A stretch of 42,957 nucleotides of DNA from an uncultured Bacillota bacterium. GTDB taxonomy: Bacteria; Bacillota; Clostridia; Christensenellales; Borkfalkiaceae. Numbering within the stretch: position 1 is the stretch's first letter; each line of letters starts with the position of its first letter. This document shows positions 15,357 through 23,572 of the stretch, piece by piece. The translations under genes were made by a program, and so were the position numbers. The stretch is taken from the NCBI GenBank assembly GCA_949283775.1, contig CASDTU010000036.1, positions 1-42,957 of the forward strand. The letters run 5' to 3'. The notes below the pieces were generated by a model. It worked only from the letters and a program-made list of their open reading frames with translations. It had not been told where the DNA came from and ran no database searches.

Positions 15357-17122
15357 TATCCGTTCAACCTCCGTTTTAATTCTATTTTTGAAATCTCGAT
15401 GGACCAATTATCTTCTTCCGGGGAATTAAACAGTACCATATTCGCAAATATACCGTCCGGAGATATGCTTAAATTTACTGCGGCTCTGTTTTCATCCAAA
15501 GCTCCATCCCCCGTCCGTCTCGAAACGTCGGCATATAGCGTCGTTCTGTTTGAAATGCCCTTTTGGGTGCATACTTTATAACCCGCATATCCGAATCCTG
15601 AAACAATACCTCTATACGCAATCTCCACCAAAATATTATCGTGCAATTCCGAAGAAAAGCCGACGATCTGCGTTCCCGCAGCGGTGTTTTTTGTGAGCGT
15701 AAAAGTACTGTTCAAAACCACATAAGAGGCTTCCCCGTCCCTATATACGTTCTGCCAATTTTCTTGCGTAATGCCGTTTACAACAAGATCCGGAGAATGC
15801 GTCGCATACACTTTTACGGAAGCATTCCCTAAAATAATTGTACCGCTGCAATGTATGAAATAATACTCTCCGACTTCGCTCAGCGTAACGCCGACAAAGG
15901 AACAATTTATATATGTTTTTTGCGGTTGCAACGACGAAACCGCATCCTTCCCGACAACGATATTTTCTTCGTTATTGAGTTTCAAAGCATTCGCAACGGT
16001 TCCTTCCGAATCGATTGCTCCTATATTTTCCCTTGCCTGTGCCTGCTGCTCTGATGTCAGCGTCTGATCGCTATACCGAACAGATTGTCCGCATTCCGTT
16101 TTTGTGGCATACACCGCATCGATAACGTTCCCGAGCGCATCCCGCTCCGCTTTTACCGCCTCTTGCGCCGCGTCGGCCGTTTGTGCGTTTGCCACCGAAA
16201 CGGTTCCGTCTATGAGTTCCTCCACATCGGAGCGAAGTGCAAAATCTCCGCCCGCAATCGCCGTCGCGTCCTTAACGGCTTCCTGCGCCTCCTTCGCCGA
16301 TTTCAGCGCATCGTCGGCGCTCTGCTTCGCTTCTTGCGCATAGCGCAGGCAATCCTCTTTATTTCCGTGCGTCGCGCTCGCATCCGAAACGATGCTCTCC
16401 TTAGCTTGCTGTGCCGTTTGCGCCGATTCAGCCGCGGACACGCTTGCTTGCCTCGCCTGTTCCGCCTGTTCAAACACGGTATCAAAACGGCAAACTTCTT
16501 CCCATGCCTCCGCATTCAAAACGCCCGATTCATCGTACGGCGGCTGCGAATTTTCCCATAAAAGTGACCGAACAAAACTTCCGTGTTCGTACGCCTGAGG
16601 ACAGAATACTATTTCGTTGGTCGTATAGGATACATCTTCTCTCCAAGCAAAGAGCGCCCTCGCCGCATACGAGGCGCTGTTTACATCGGCGCCGATTTGC
16701 GCAATCGCCCCAAGAATTTGCCGGTAAAGGTCTTCTTCCGGTTCCGCGGGCAGCTCCGGCGCTATTCCCCGCTCTACCGTAAAGCAAACGGGCTCCGTGG
16801 CCAATATTTCCCCCTGCGGACTCGTACAAAAAATTTGCGCGGTCACATTCCCGAAATTTTGCGTCACGCTCTGCGGCAAATATGTGCGCCAGATATACAA
16901 TTTTTGGGCCTGCCCCGTCTCTTCTTTCGCGGCCGCTCCCTCAAACTCTAAATACATCTGCTGCGTTTTTTCTCCTGCCGGCAATTGAAAAGCCGCCGTT
17001 ACTTGCGTATCTTTCGCAAACGGCGCGATCACTGTGACAGAGTTTACATGAAGAGCACCCTGATACACCCGTTCCGGAATGGAAAAAGTTACATTTCCCG
17101 CTGCGTCAAAAAAATAAGTCAT
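15356..17122 (-). CDS. phage tail-fibre / baseplate upper protein-like
   Basis: A 588-residue modular protein. Residues 1-130 are a beta-rich domain like the N-terminus of BppU-type baseplate proteins (opens MTYFFDAAGNVTFSIPERVY). Residues 165-215 hold a short Trp/Tyr-rich module (NEIVFCPQAYEHGSFV then SQPPYDE). Residues 220-330 are an Ala/Glu/Gln coiled coil. Near 355-370 is LTSEQQAQARENIGAI, the repeat signature of phage tail fibres. The last ~200 residues are a beta-rich head, the likely receptor-binding part. It has no signal peptide. The start is ATG 17122, with GGAGG 5-6 bases upstream. No other phage gene is nearby: no capsid, portal, lysin or integrase. It is therefore an orphan fibre, either a remnant or a domesticated surface or contractile-device part. 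Confidence 0.8.
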   Translation of the reverse strand: MTYFFDAAGNVTFSIPERVYQGALHVNSVTVIAPFAKDTQVTAAFQLPAGEKTQQMYLEFEGAAAKEETGQAQKLYIWRTYLPQSVTQNFGNVTAQIFCTSPQGEILATEPVCFTVERGIAPELPAEPEEDLYRQILGAIAQIGADVNSASYAARALFAWREDVSYTTNEIVFCPQAYEHGSFVRSLLWENSQPPYDESGVLNAEAWEEVCRFDTVFEQAEQARQASVSAAESAQTAQQAKESIVSDASATHGNKEDCLRYAQEAKQSADDALKSAKEAQEAVKDATAIAGGDFALRSDVEELIDGTVSVANAQTADAAQEAVKAERDALGNVIDAVYATKTECGQSVRYSDQTLTSEQQAQARENIGAIDSEGTVANALKLNNEENIVVGKDAVSSLQPQKTYINCSFVGVTLSEVGEYYFIHCSGTIILGNASVKVYATHSPDLVVNGITQENWQNVYRDGEASYVVLNSTFTLTKNTAAGTQIVGFSSELHDNILVEIAYRGIVSGFGYAGYKVCTQKGISNRTTLYADVSRRTGDGALDENRAAVNLSISPDGIFANMVLFNSPEEDNWSIEISKIELKRRLNG

Positions 17123-17144
17123 TTTTTCCTCCATATACAAAATG

Positions 17145-17171
17145 AAAAGGGCGATTCCCTATCGCCCTTTT
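17145..17171. promoter_or_regulatory. hairpin in the leader of the tail-fibre gene
   Basis: AAAAGGGCGAT (17145-17155) pairs perfectly with ATCGCCCTTTT (17161-17171) around a 5-base loop. On the minus strand it begins about 8 bases after the predicted start of the tail-fibre transcript and ends in TTTTCATTTT. It could end readthrough from the polysaccharide operon, attenuate the fibre gene, or protect its 5' end. Confidence 0.6.
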
Positions 17172-17184
17172 TCTTCTTGTTTTT

Positions 17185-17213
17185 ATTATACAGAAAAAAA
17201 TAACACGCTTCAA
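17185..17213 (-). promoter_or_regulatory. sigma-A promoter of the tail-fibre-like gene pair
   Basis: Read on the minus strand: TTGAAG (17213-17208), 17-base spacer, TATAAT (17190-17185). Confidence 0.8.
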
Positions 17214-17304
17214 GTTTACACGCCATCCTTTTTGCGTCCCCTCAAAAGATGGATTCCCTCTTTCGAACAGATACAAAACGGCTCATAAAAACTCCCTTTT
17301 TTCG

Positions 17305-17405
17305 TCAATTCTATACTAAAAAAATTGTTCCGCGCTTATAGTATCAATTCTATGCTGAATAAAATGTTCCGCGCTTCCCGTGTCAATCCCTGCTGAACAA
17401 ATCCC
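17305..17405. repeat. three 39-bp tandem repeats derived from the ugd 3' end
   Basis: Units start at 17305, 17344 and 17383. The first two share 29 of their first 33 bases. The third is more diverged, with two bases deleted near its start, and contains the last codons and stop of the UDP-glucose dehydrogenase gene. Each unit carries a TTGA on the minus strand corresponding to that stop. It looks like two extra copies of the gene terminus added downstream. Confidence 0.75.
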
Positions 17406-18615
17406 TCGTATATACTTTGGCGCGAACGTCGTCCAGGCACGGATCGTATCGGTTCGCAACGATCGAATCGGAACGCTTTTTAAATTCTTGCAGATCGTTG
17501 ACGATCTCACTGCCGAAAAAAGTTTCTCCGTTTTTCAGACTCGGCTCATAAATTATGATTTTGGCGCCTTTCGCCTTGATCCGCTTCATTACGCCCTGAA
17601 TGGAACTTTGACGGAAGTTGTCCGAATTGGACTTCATCGTAAGCCGGTAAACGCCTATGACGACCTCCTTTTCTTTGGACGCATCGTATGCGCTGTTCGC
17701 TGAATAATAGCCGGCTTTTTCCAGCACTCTGTCCGCTATGAAATCCTTGCGCGTGCGATTGGATTCCACAATGGCGCTCATCATATTTTGCGGAACGGAT
17801 TCATAATTTGCCAACAGCTGTTTCGTATCTTTCGGCAGACAGTATCCGCCATACCCGAAAGAAGGATTGTTATAGTGATTTCCGATCCTCGGATCCAGAC
17901 AAACCCCACTGATAATCTCTCTTGTATTTAATCCTTTGACCTCCGCATACGTATCCAGTTCATTGAAAAACGAAACCCGAAGCGCCAAATAGGTATTGGC
18001 AAACAACTTCACCGCCTCCGCTTCCGTCGATCCCATAATCAAAACGGGAACATCTTCTTTAATCGCACCCTCTTTTAACAGATCCGCAAACACTTTCGCT
18101 TTTTCTACCATCTCCGCATCCTGCGCATCCGTTCCGACAATGATTCTGGACGGATATAAGTTATCGTACAGCGCCTTCGATTCACGCAAAAATTCAGGGC
18201 TGAACAATAGATTTTTACAATGAAATTTTTCACGCATCGATACGGTAAATCCTACCGGAATAGTAGATTTAATGACCATGATCGCGTTCGGATTGGTTTG
18301 CAAGACAAGCTGTATTACGCTTTCAACCGCTGACGTGTCAAAGAAATTTTTCTGCGAATCGTAATTGGTAGGCGCGGCAATCACAACAAATTCCGCATCT
18401 TTATATGCTTTTTGCGCGTCCAACGTCGCTGTCAGATCCAATTTCTTTTCAGACAGATACTTTTCAATGTATTCGTCCTGTATCGGAGATTTTTTTTGAT
18501 TGATCATGTCCACCTTTTCAGGAAGAATATCCACCGCCATGACAGAGTGCCGCTGCGCAAGCAGCGTCGCTATGGAAAGTCCTACATAACCCGTACCGGC
18601 TACCGCTATTTTCAT
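17383..18615 (-). CDS. ugd: UDP-glucose 6-dehydrogenase
   Basis: A 410-residue cytosolic enzyme that oxidises UDP-glucose to UDP-glucuronate with two NAD. Visible: dinucleotide motif GTGYVGLS at 7-14, KSTIPVGFT at 116-124, [10 protein letters not shown] at 139-148, and the active-site [10 protein letters not shown] at 254-263, with Cys259 as the thioester nucleophile. Length fits the family, although related UDP-N-acetyl sugar dehydrogenases look similar. The start is ATG 18615, with AAGGAG 8 bases upstream. It is the last gene of the polysaccharide operon, 27 bases after the epimerase gene. The pair would make UDP-glucuronate and UDP-galacturonate. Its 3' end is tandemly repeated downstream. 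Confidence 0.93.
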   Translation of the reverse strand: MKIAVAGTGYVGLSIATLLAQRHSVMAVDILPEKVDMINQKKSPIQDEYIEKYLSEKKLDLTATLDAQKAYKDAEFVVIAAPTNYDSQKNFFDTSAVESVIQLVLQTNPNAIMVIKSTIPVGFTVSMREKFHCKNLLFSPEFLRESKALYDNLYPSRIIVGTDAQDAEMVEKAKVFADLLKEGAIKEDVPVLIMGSTEAEAVKLFANTYLALRVSFFNELDTYAEVKGLNTREIISGVCLDPRIGNHYNNPSFGYGGYCLPKDTKQLLANYESVPQNMMSAIVESNRTRKDFIADRVLEKAGYYSANSAYDASKEKEVVIGVYRLTMKSNSDNFRQSSIQGVMKRIKAKGAKIIIYEPSLKNGETFFGSEIVNDLQEFKKRSDSIVANRYDPCLDDVRAKVYTRDLFSRD

Positions 18616-18642
18616 CTTTTTTACTCCTTTGTCTCTGTGTTT

Positions 18643-19740
18643 CTATCTGGTCTTTGTTTCGTCTTTGTCTTTCATATAAAAATCATAATACCACTGCGAA
18701 AAATTCCTTAGTCCTTCCCGCAGCTTTATGTGCGGTTTGAAAGCAAAATCCCGCTCCAAAGCGGAAACATCCGCATACGTGATCGGTACATCTCCCGGCT
18801 GCATCGGAACCAGCTTTTTATGCGCTTCAAAATTAAAATTTTCAGGCAACACTTTGGCACGGATCAGCTCCTGCTGTAAAATATCCACAAAATCCAAAAG
18901 ATTTTCAGGATGGCTGTTGCCGATATTGTAAAGTCTATACGGCGGAACAGGCAATCCGTCTAAGCCGGTTTCTTTTTCCGGCGCGACTTGCAGAATCCGT
19001 TTGATAGCCGATACGATATCGTCTATATACGTAAAATCACGTTGACAGTTTCCGTAATTAAATATCTCGATCGTCTGCCCGTTTCTGAGCTTATTCGTAA
19101 ACCCGAAATATGCCATATCCGGACGGCCTGCGGGTCCATAAACGGTAAAAAATCGAAGCCCTGTAGAGGGAATATTATACAGTTTGGAATATGCATGAGC
19201 CATCAGTTCATTGCTCTTCTTTGTCGCGGCATACAGGCTGACCGGATTATCCACTTTATCCTCTGTACTGTAAGGAATTTTTGAATTTGTTCCATAGACG
19301 GAGGAAGAAGAGGCATAAACCAGATGCTCTACCGGATATTTCCTGCAAGCCTCTAAAACGGTATAAAAACCGATCAGGTTGCTTTCAATATACACATCGG
19401 GATTTGTAATCGAATAACGAACGCCCGCCTGCGCGGCAAGGTTGACGACAACGGAAAAACGATACTCACAAAACAAACCGTTTATTTGCTCTTTATCCGC
19501 AATATTTCCCCGTACCATCGTCCACTTGGTTCCAGGATATTCCGCTGCGGTTTTTTCTATTTCTGAAAGCCTGTATTCTTTGATCGAAACGTCGTAATAC
19601 TCATTCATATTATCGATCCCGACAATATGAACCGACGGAAACGAACGCAAAATCTCAATTACCAAATTCGCGCCTATAAAACCCGCCGCTCCCGTTATTA
19701 AAATAGTCTTTCCGTTTAAATCGATATTTTTTTTCAGCAT
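18643..19740 (-). CDS. UDP-glucuronate 4-epimerase-like NAD-dependent epimerase
   Basis: A 365-residue extended short-chain dehydrogenase. It shows TGAAGFIG at 16-23 (NAD binding), SSSSVYG at 144-150, the catalytic Tyr170-x3-Lys174, and the YGPAGRPDMA stretch at 201-210 that is typical of UDP-glucuronate epimerases. It probably interconverts UDP-glucuronate and UDP-galacturonate for the polysaccharide. There is no membrane anchor. GGGAGA lies 5 bases before ATG 19740. Its position directly before the dehydrogenase gene fits a uronic-acid supply module. A related UDP-glucose 4-epimerase activity is less likely given the RPDMA motif. Confidence 0.87.
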   Translation of the reverse strand: MLKKNIDLNGKTILITGAAGFIGANLVIEILRSFPSVHIVGIDNMNEYYDVSIKEYRLSEIEKTAAEYPGTKWTMVRGNIADKEQINGLFCEYRFSVVVNLAAQAGVRYSITNPDVYIESNLIGFYTVLEACRKYPVEHLVYASSSSVYGTNSKIPYSTEDKVDNPVSLYAATKKSNELMAHAYSKLYNIPSTGLRFFTVYGPAGRPDMAYFGFTNKLRNGQTIEIFNYGNCQRDFTYIDDIVSAIKRILQVAPEKETGLDGLPVPPYRLYNIGNSHPENLLDFVDILQQELIRAKVLPENFNFEAHKKLVPMQPGDVPITYADVSALERDFAFKPHIKLREGLRNFSQWYYDFYMKDKDETKTR

Positions 19741-19854
19741 ACTCTTCTCCCTATCGACGAATAGATATTCGCACTTTCCCGCAGCTCGGCTTTTTTATCT
19801 TTCCCGCGCGCCTCTTCCTTTGCATACTTCGCGGCGAAACTCCGAACCTTCTTT

Positions 19855-21528
19855 CTAAACTTCGTCCTCCTCTTTCTTTTCGTCTCCGCGCGGATTCTCA
19901 TTGCCGTCCGGATCCTGCTTATCGGAGCTTTCGCCATCCGTTTCTCCGTTTTGCGACTTCCTGTCGGCGGAGCTTTCGCCATCCGTTTCTCCGTTTTGCA
20001 CATCAAACGTTTCGTTCTGTTTTGTCAAAACAGAACTTTTCGGCGTTATCGCTGCCTTTTTTCCAAAAAATTTGCTCGTAAATTTCTTTATATACGGCAG
20101 AGCAAAAACTTCTCTGCGCATATTCGGGAAAAGAAATAAAATGATAAAATATGCGACGATACAGATCGCAATGGAAACAAAGCTCCACCACACGCTGGAA
20201 CTTATATACTGCAAACCAAAGGCAATCCCCCCCATACAGATCGTAGCAATCATCGGGGCTGACACATTTTTTATAACCTTGAAAAAGGAAATCTTGAAGC
20301 AACACCGCATGATGATCGCCCCTACTATGATTCCCTGGATCCTCGCAAGCGAACGCCCAATATATAATACTTTAAATCCTTTAGGAGCCAGAACGACAAG
20401 TACGACAACCAAAAATATAAGATGAAGAAGCTGCGACAACATGGAAAGTTTAGGCTTTCCTTTGCTACGATAAACCTCGCTGTTGTAGTTACTGAACAGA
20501 ATCACCAAAGAACTTGTCAACCCCCAAAGGCCTATGAATCCTGCCGCTTCCGACCAATTTTTTCCTAAAAATATCTCGGTTGCCAATTGACGGTACAAAA
20601 ATAAGCCGACCCCCATCGGCAATACAAGGCAAGCTACAAGTCTTTGAAATTTAAAAAACACATCCTGAAAAGCTAAGTCATTATTTTGATACCGAGACAA
20701 CGCAGCAAAGAGCACCGGCGTTGTCGCAGACGTTATGATCCCCATATACGAATTGACTGTCGTCATAGATGTTTTATACAAGCCCAAATAAAATTCATTC
20801 AAAATTTTACCGACGATAAAAATATCCACATTGGAAGTCAACCATATAGTCACTTGTTCAAACATCGACCAGAGGCTGAACGAAAGCATTTCTTTCAGTT
20901 TGGCGAAACTAAACCAAAACCGCGGTTTCCATTTCGATATTGCCGTCAAAATAACGGCATTGGCAACTTCCTGCGATAATGTGCCTAAAATAAGCGCCCA
21001 GTGGCTGCGAAAAACAACTGCCAGCGGAATTGTTACTACAAGCGGCAACACTGCCGTGACCATTCTGACGAAGAACAAACTTTTAAAGTCAAACGATCTG
21101 CGATACCTCGCCATCTGTATGCTGGAAAAAGCAACCAGCGGTATCGTAATACAGGCAACAATAATGGAATTCCCCGCGCCTTCGCTTCCGACAAGATTCG
21201 CTATCGGATCCGCAAAGATAGCTATGCAGGCAAAGAGTATCAAAGAAAAAATTAAATTTGTCCAAAAAGCTACGTTCGTGCTTTTATTTAAATCGTCTTC
21301 ATCTGAAAATTCATGCTGGACAATATATTTTTGAAATCCGGCATCCGTAAATATTTGTGCAAACGTCACCACCATCGTAACGGTCGCGACCAATCCGAAC
21401 GCTTCCGGCAGCAATAGTCTCGCCAAGATCATATTGACGATCGGCGAGATCAGTTTTGCCAATATTTCCGTTATGGAAGACCACTTTACCGCTTTTCCGA
21501 CTTGTTTATTTATCTGATTTGCTTCCAA
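19855..21528 (-). CDS. Wzx-type polysaccharide flippase
   Basis: A 557-residue MATE/Wzx-superfamily membrane protein with about 12-14 hydrophobic spans through residue ~480. It opens with an amphipathic N-terminus (NKQVGKAVKWSSITEILAKLISP) typical of the polysaccharide-synthesis flippase family. It should move the undecaprenyl-linked repeat unit across the cytoplasmic membrane. The C-terminal ~75 residues are an unusual acidic hydrophilic tail with two copies of QNGETDGESS, encoded by a 45-bp DNA repeat. The start is TTG 21528, supported by AAGGAG 8 bases upstream. It lies in the polysaccharide operon, 114 bases before the epimerase gene. Confidence 0.9.
   Translation of the reverse strand: MEANQINKQVGKAVKWSSITEILAKLISPIVNMILARLLLPEAFGLVATVTMVVTFAQIFTDAGFQKYIVQHEFSDEDDLNKSTNVAFWTNLIFSLILFACIAIFADPIANLVGSEGAGNSIIVACITIPLVAFSSIQMARYRRSFDFKSLFFVRMVTAVLPLVVTIPLAVVFRSHWALILGTLSQEVANAVILTAISKWKPRFWFSFAKLKEMLSFSLWSMFEQVTIWLTSNVDIFIVGKILNEFYLGLYKTSMTTVNSYMGIITSATTPVLFAALSRYQNNDLAFQDVFFKFQRLVACLVLPMGVGLFLYRQLATEIFLGKNWSEAAGFIGLWGLTSSLVILFSNYNSEVYRSKGKPKLSMLSQLLHLIFLVVVLVVLAPKGFKVLYIGRSLARIQGIIVGAIIMRCCFKISFFKVIKNVSAPMIATICMGGIAFGLQYISSSVWWSFVSIAICIVAYFIILFLFPNMRREVFALPYIKKFTSKFFGKKAAITPKSSVLTKQNETFDVQNGETDGESSADRKSQNGETDGESSDKQDPDGNENPRGDEKKEEDEV
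19923..19999. repeat. 45-bp in-frame repeat in the flippase tail
   Basis: Two identical 32-base copies (19923-19954 and 19968-19999) lie 45 bases apart, 15 codons, inside the region coding the acidic tail. The repeat keeps the frame. Confidence 0.9.
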
Positions 21529-21616
21529 CCCGTTTTCTCCTTACACATCCGGTCCTTTTCTTTTAATCCCTTCCAAAAACAACTCCCAATATACTTCGCG
21601 CACCGCGCAATCTCAT

Positions 21617-21646
21617 ATCATAAATAATTTTTTACTTTAATCGCAA
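21617..21646 (-). promoter_or_regulatory. possible internal promoter before the flippase
   Basis: Read on the minus strand: TTGCGA (21646-21641), 18-base spacer, TATGAT (21622-21617), in the AT-rich 152-base gap after the opine synthase gene. It is a weak match. Confidence 0.35.
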
Positions 21647-21680
21647 AAATTTTTCTCATTGTATCTTCCGTAGCACCGAT

Positions 21681-22637
21681 TTACTTTCTGTTTTGAAAAC
21701 TTTTGATTCTGTTATCAATAATTACTCCATTCTCGACAATTAGTGCGTTTTGCAATGTTGATTCAATTTTCCCCTGCAAAAACTGCTCCACGTACGGAAA
21801 AATAGTTTTCGAATTGTTGATGGTAAAAGTTTTATGAAAAAGAGAAGGCGTATGATCGACAACATAATGCATGATCCCGTCAACCGTATAAACAGGGTCG
21901 GCAATCGTCGTGGGAACGCTCGTTTCGATTCCGCCGTTCCGATCGCAACTGACGTCAATGATCAGCGCTCCCTTTTTCATCCTTTTTAGGTCGGCTCGAT
22001 TGATAATATGATCTGTCCTGGTTGTATCCCATAACACGCAATTTATAATCGCGTCATATTCACCGATCTCTTTTCTGAGCAATGCCTCCGTTTTTCTGTC
22101 ATACTGGACCACATCAGCACCTAACATAAACAAAATTTTGATAACGCCCCGTGCGGTATTTCCGCGGCCGATCACCGCAACTTTCGTTTCATAGGGCATC
22201 TGACCGTAACACTGAAACGCGTGCATTACCGCCGATTCACCCGCCAATTCATTGTTGCGCCAAAAAACGTGCCTGCCGCCCTCGTACATATCTTCCCAAG
22301 CGTAACAGGTCAATTTGCGGGCAATCAGTTTATCCGTAATATTGCGGTTCTGCACAGCGTGAATCCATCCGAAAATCGTCTGCCCGTCAAGCTCTTCCAA
22401 GTACTCGGCATCGCCGACCTTAGGATCGCAGATGATGTCCGATTTCAGCACTTCCGCTCTGTCCGCTATTTTAGCTCCGCACGCAAGATAATCCGCATCG
22501 CTATAACCGATCACATCACCGTAACCACGTTCAAATAGCAATTGTTCAGGCGCACTGATTTTTTTTACTTCAGACGGAAGCAATGCCCTGCGAAATTCAT
22601 TCTCTTTTTTACTGATAGGAAACCCGATCGTTTTCAT
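21681..22637 (-). CDS. N5-(carboxyethyl)ornithine synthase-like opine dehydrogenase
   Basis: A 318-residue cytosolic enzyme of the alanine dehydrogenase / transhydrogenase fold. The N-terminal half has the substrate domain (TIGFPISKKENEFRRALLP at 3-21; GWIHAVQN at 90-97). The second half has an NAD(P) site VAVIGRGNTARGV at 153-165, KKGALIIDVSCD at 221-232 and HYVVDHTPSL at 257-266. Order, length and motifs fit the lactococcal CEO synthase, which joins pyruvate to the side-chain amine of ornithine or lysine with NADPH, better than alanine dehydrogenase (about 370 residues). Its ATG overlaps the stop of the ATP-grasp gene in an ATGA, so the two are translationally coupled. Inference: it makes the amino acid that the ligase attaches to the polysaccharide. 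The exact amine and keto-acid are not readable from sequence. Confidence 0.82.
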   Translation of the reverse strand: MKTIGFPISKKENEFRRALLPSEVKKISAPEQLLFERGYGDVIGYSDADYLACGAKIADRAEVLKSDIICDPKVGDAEYLEELDGQTIFGWIHAVQNRNITDKLIARKLTCYAWEDMYEGGRHVFWRNNELAGESAVMHAFQCYGQMPYETKVAVIGRGNTARGVIKILFMLGADVVQYDRKTEALLRKEIGEYDAIINCVLWDTTRTDHIINRADLKRMKKGALIIDVSCDRNGGIETSVPTTIADPVYTVDGIMHYVVDHTPSLFHKTFTINNSKTIFPYVEQFLQGKIESTLQNALIVENGVIIDNRIKSFQNRK

Positions 22638-23572
22638 AATGTCTTCATTCCCCGTAAATCTATTTTACTTCCGAAATATTGATCCGTCTCTTTCAATAAA
22701 TTCGGATCAAATCCACTGTCAGGGAAAAAGGTTATTTCTCCGAAATAGATCTGTCCGTTCGATTGATACAGATCAATCCTGGCAAACGGGAGAGACTTTG
22801 ATAATTCCGCCGCAATTTCAAACATTTTTCCGATGTTCGCAGGTTTCGGCAACGTAAAGTCGTGCGGCGCCGCAATCCCTCTCTTGTTGTAACGTTTCAG
22901 TTCCCAATTTTTGCCAAAAAAATAGAATTTCGGCGCACCCAAATTGCGGTCGATACAGACCATTACGCAATCAACTTCCCCGCTGAAACAGAAAAACTTA
23001 TAATCCGTAAAACAGTCAGATTGTTCTGAATCCGTCATGTATTTTTCGGCGATGATTTTTCTGGGAACGTCTTTATACGGCCACTCCCTGCCCTTCAAAT
23101 AGTAATCCTGCGCCAACCCTTTTTTCAGCTCGTTTTTTACTTTTTTGATATTCAATTTGCTTTTATCTTTGCAAATGCACATTCCCAACCCTGAATTATG
23201 ATTGCATTTCAGCACAAACTGATCGGGCAGCTTATCAAAATCAATAGACTCGGCATCATCCCAAACGCCTAAAAGCGGAATCAAATGCTCTTCCCCTATT
23301 TTTTCTTCTACTATTTTACGCACCGCAAATTTATCCACCATCGCCGTATAGTCCGGTTTACGGTTATACAATTTCAGCCACTGTAATTTTTCATTAAATG
23401 TCTGCGGACTTTCTAAATTCAATTCCTTTCCCAAAGATGCCTTAAACGCTTTTTTTAAATATTCTTCATCGGGCATAGAATCATAAAATCCTAGTCCTGC
23501 CAATAGCTGAAAACGATAGTTTGAATTTGTGAGGAATTTACCCCCTGCTCTTATCCAGCGAAACATTTTCAT
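22634..23572 (-). CDS. TupA-like ATP-grasp amide ligase
   Basis: A 312-residue cytosolic protein of the TupA-like ATP-grasp family, found in polysaccharide clusters and named for teichuronopeptide synthesis in Bacillus. Visible: SPQTFNEKLQWLKLYNR at 55-71, VDKFAVRKIVEEKIG at 79-93, LKCNHNSG at 121-128 (ATP-binding turn), IAEKYM at 174-179, DYKFFCFSG at 190-198, RIDLY at 265-269 and GEITFFPDSG at 278-287 with the late metal-binding Glu. Such enzymes activate a carboxylate with ATP and form an amide; here the probable acceptor or donor is a uronic-acid carboxyl. The gene overlaps the upstream polymerase gene by 35 bases and the opine synthase gene by 4. The start used is ATG 23572; a second ATG lies two codons later, and both have only a distant GGGAG. 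Confidence 0.87.
   Translation of the reverse strand: MKMFRWIRAGGKFLTNSNYRFQLLAGLGFYDSMPDEEYLKKAFKASLGKELNLESPQTFNEKLQWLKLYNRKPDYTAMVDKFAVRKIVEEKIGEEHLIPLLGVWDDAESIDFDKLPDQFVLKCNHNSGLGMCICKDKSKLNIKKVKNELKKGLAQDYYLKGREWPYKDVPRKIIAEKYMTDSEQSDCFTDYKFFCFSGEVDCVMVCIDRNLGAPKFYFFGKNWELKRYNKRGIAAPHDFTLPKPANIGKMFEIAAELSKSLPFARIDLYQSNGQIYFGEITFFPDSGFDPNLLKETDQYFGSKIDLRGMKTL

Noticed and set aside
17305..17405. CRISPR array
   Set aside because: Only three imperfect units directly abutting with no unique spacers, derived from the ugd gene end.
19734..20006. Minus-strand 90-residue Lys/Arg-rich ORF overlapping the flippase tail and running into the epimerase start
   Set aside because: Its first half is the alternative frame of the 45-bp repeat, and no ribosome site was found. 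A short basic peptide after the flippase stop cannot be fully excluded.
21681..22637. Alanine dehydrogenase
   Set aside because: At 318 residues it is too short, and its N-terminal and HYVVDHTPSL motifs fit CEO synthase better; the polysaccharide context also argues against a catabolic alanine dehydrogenase.
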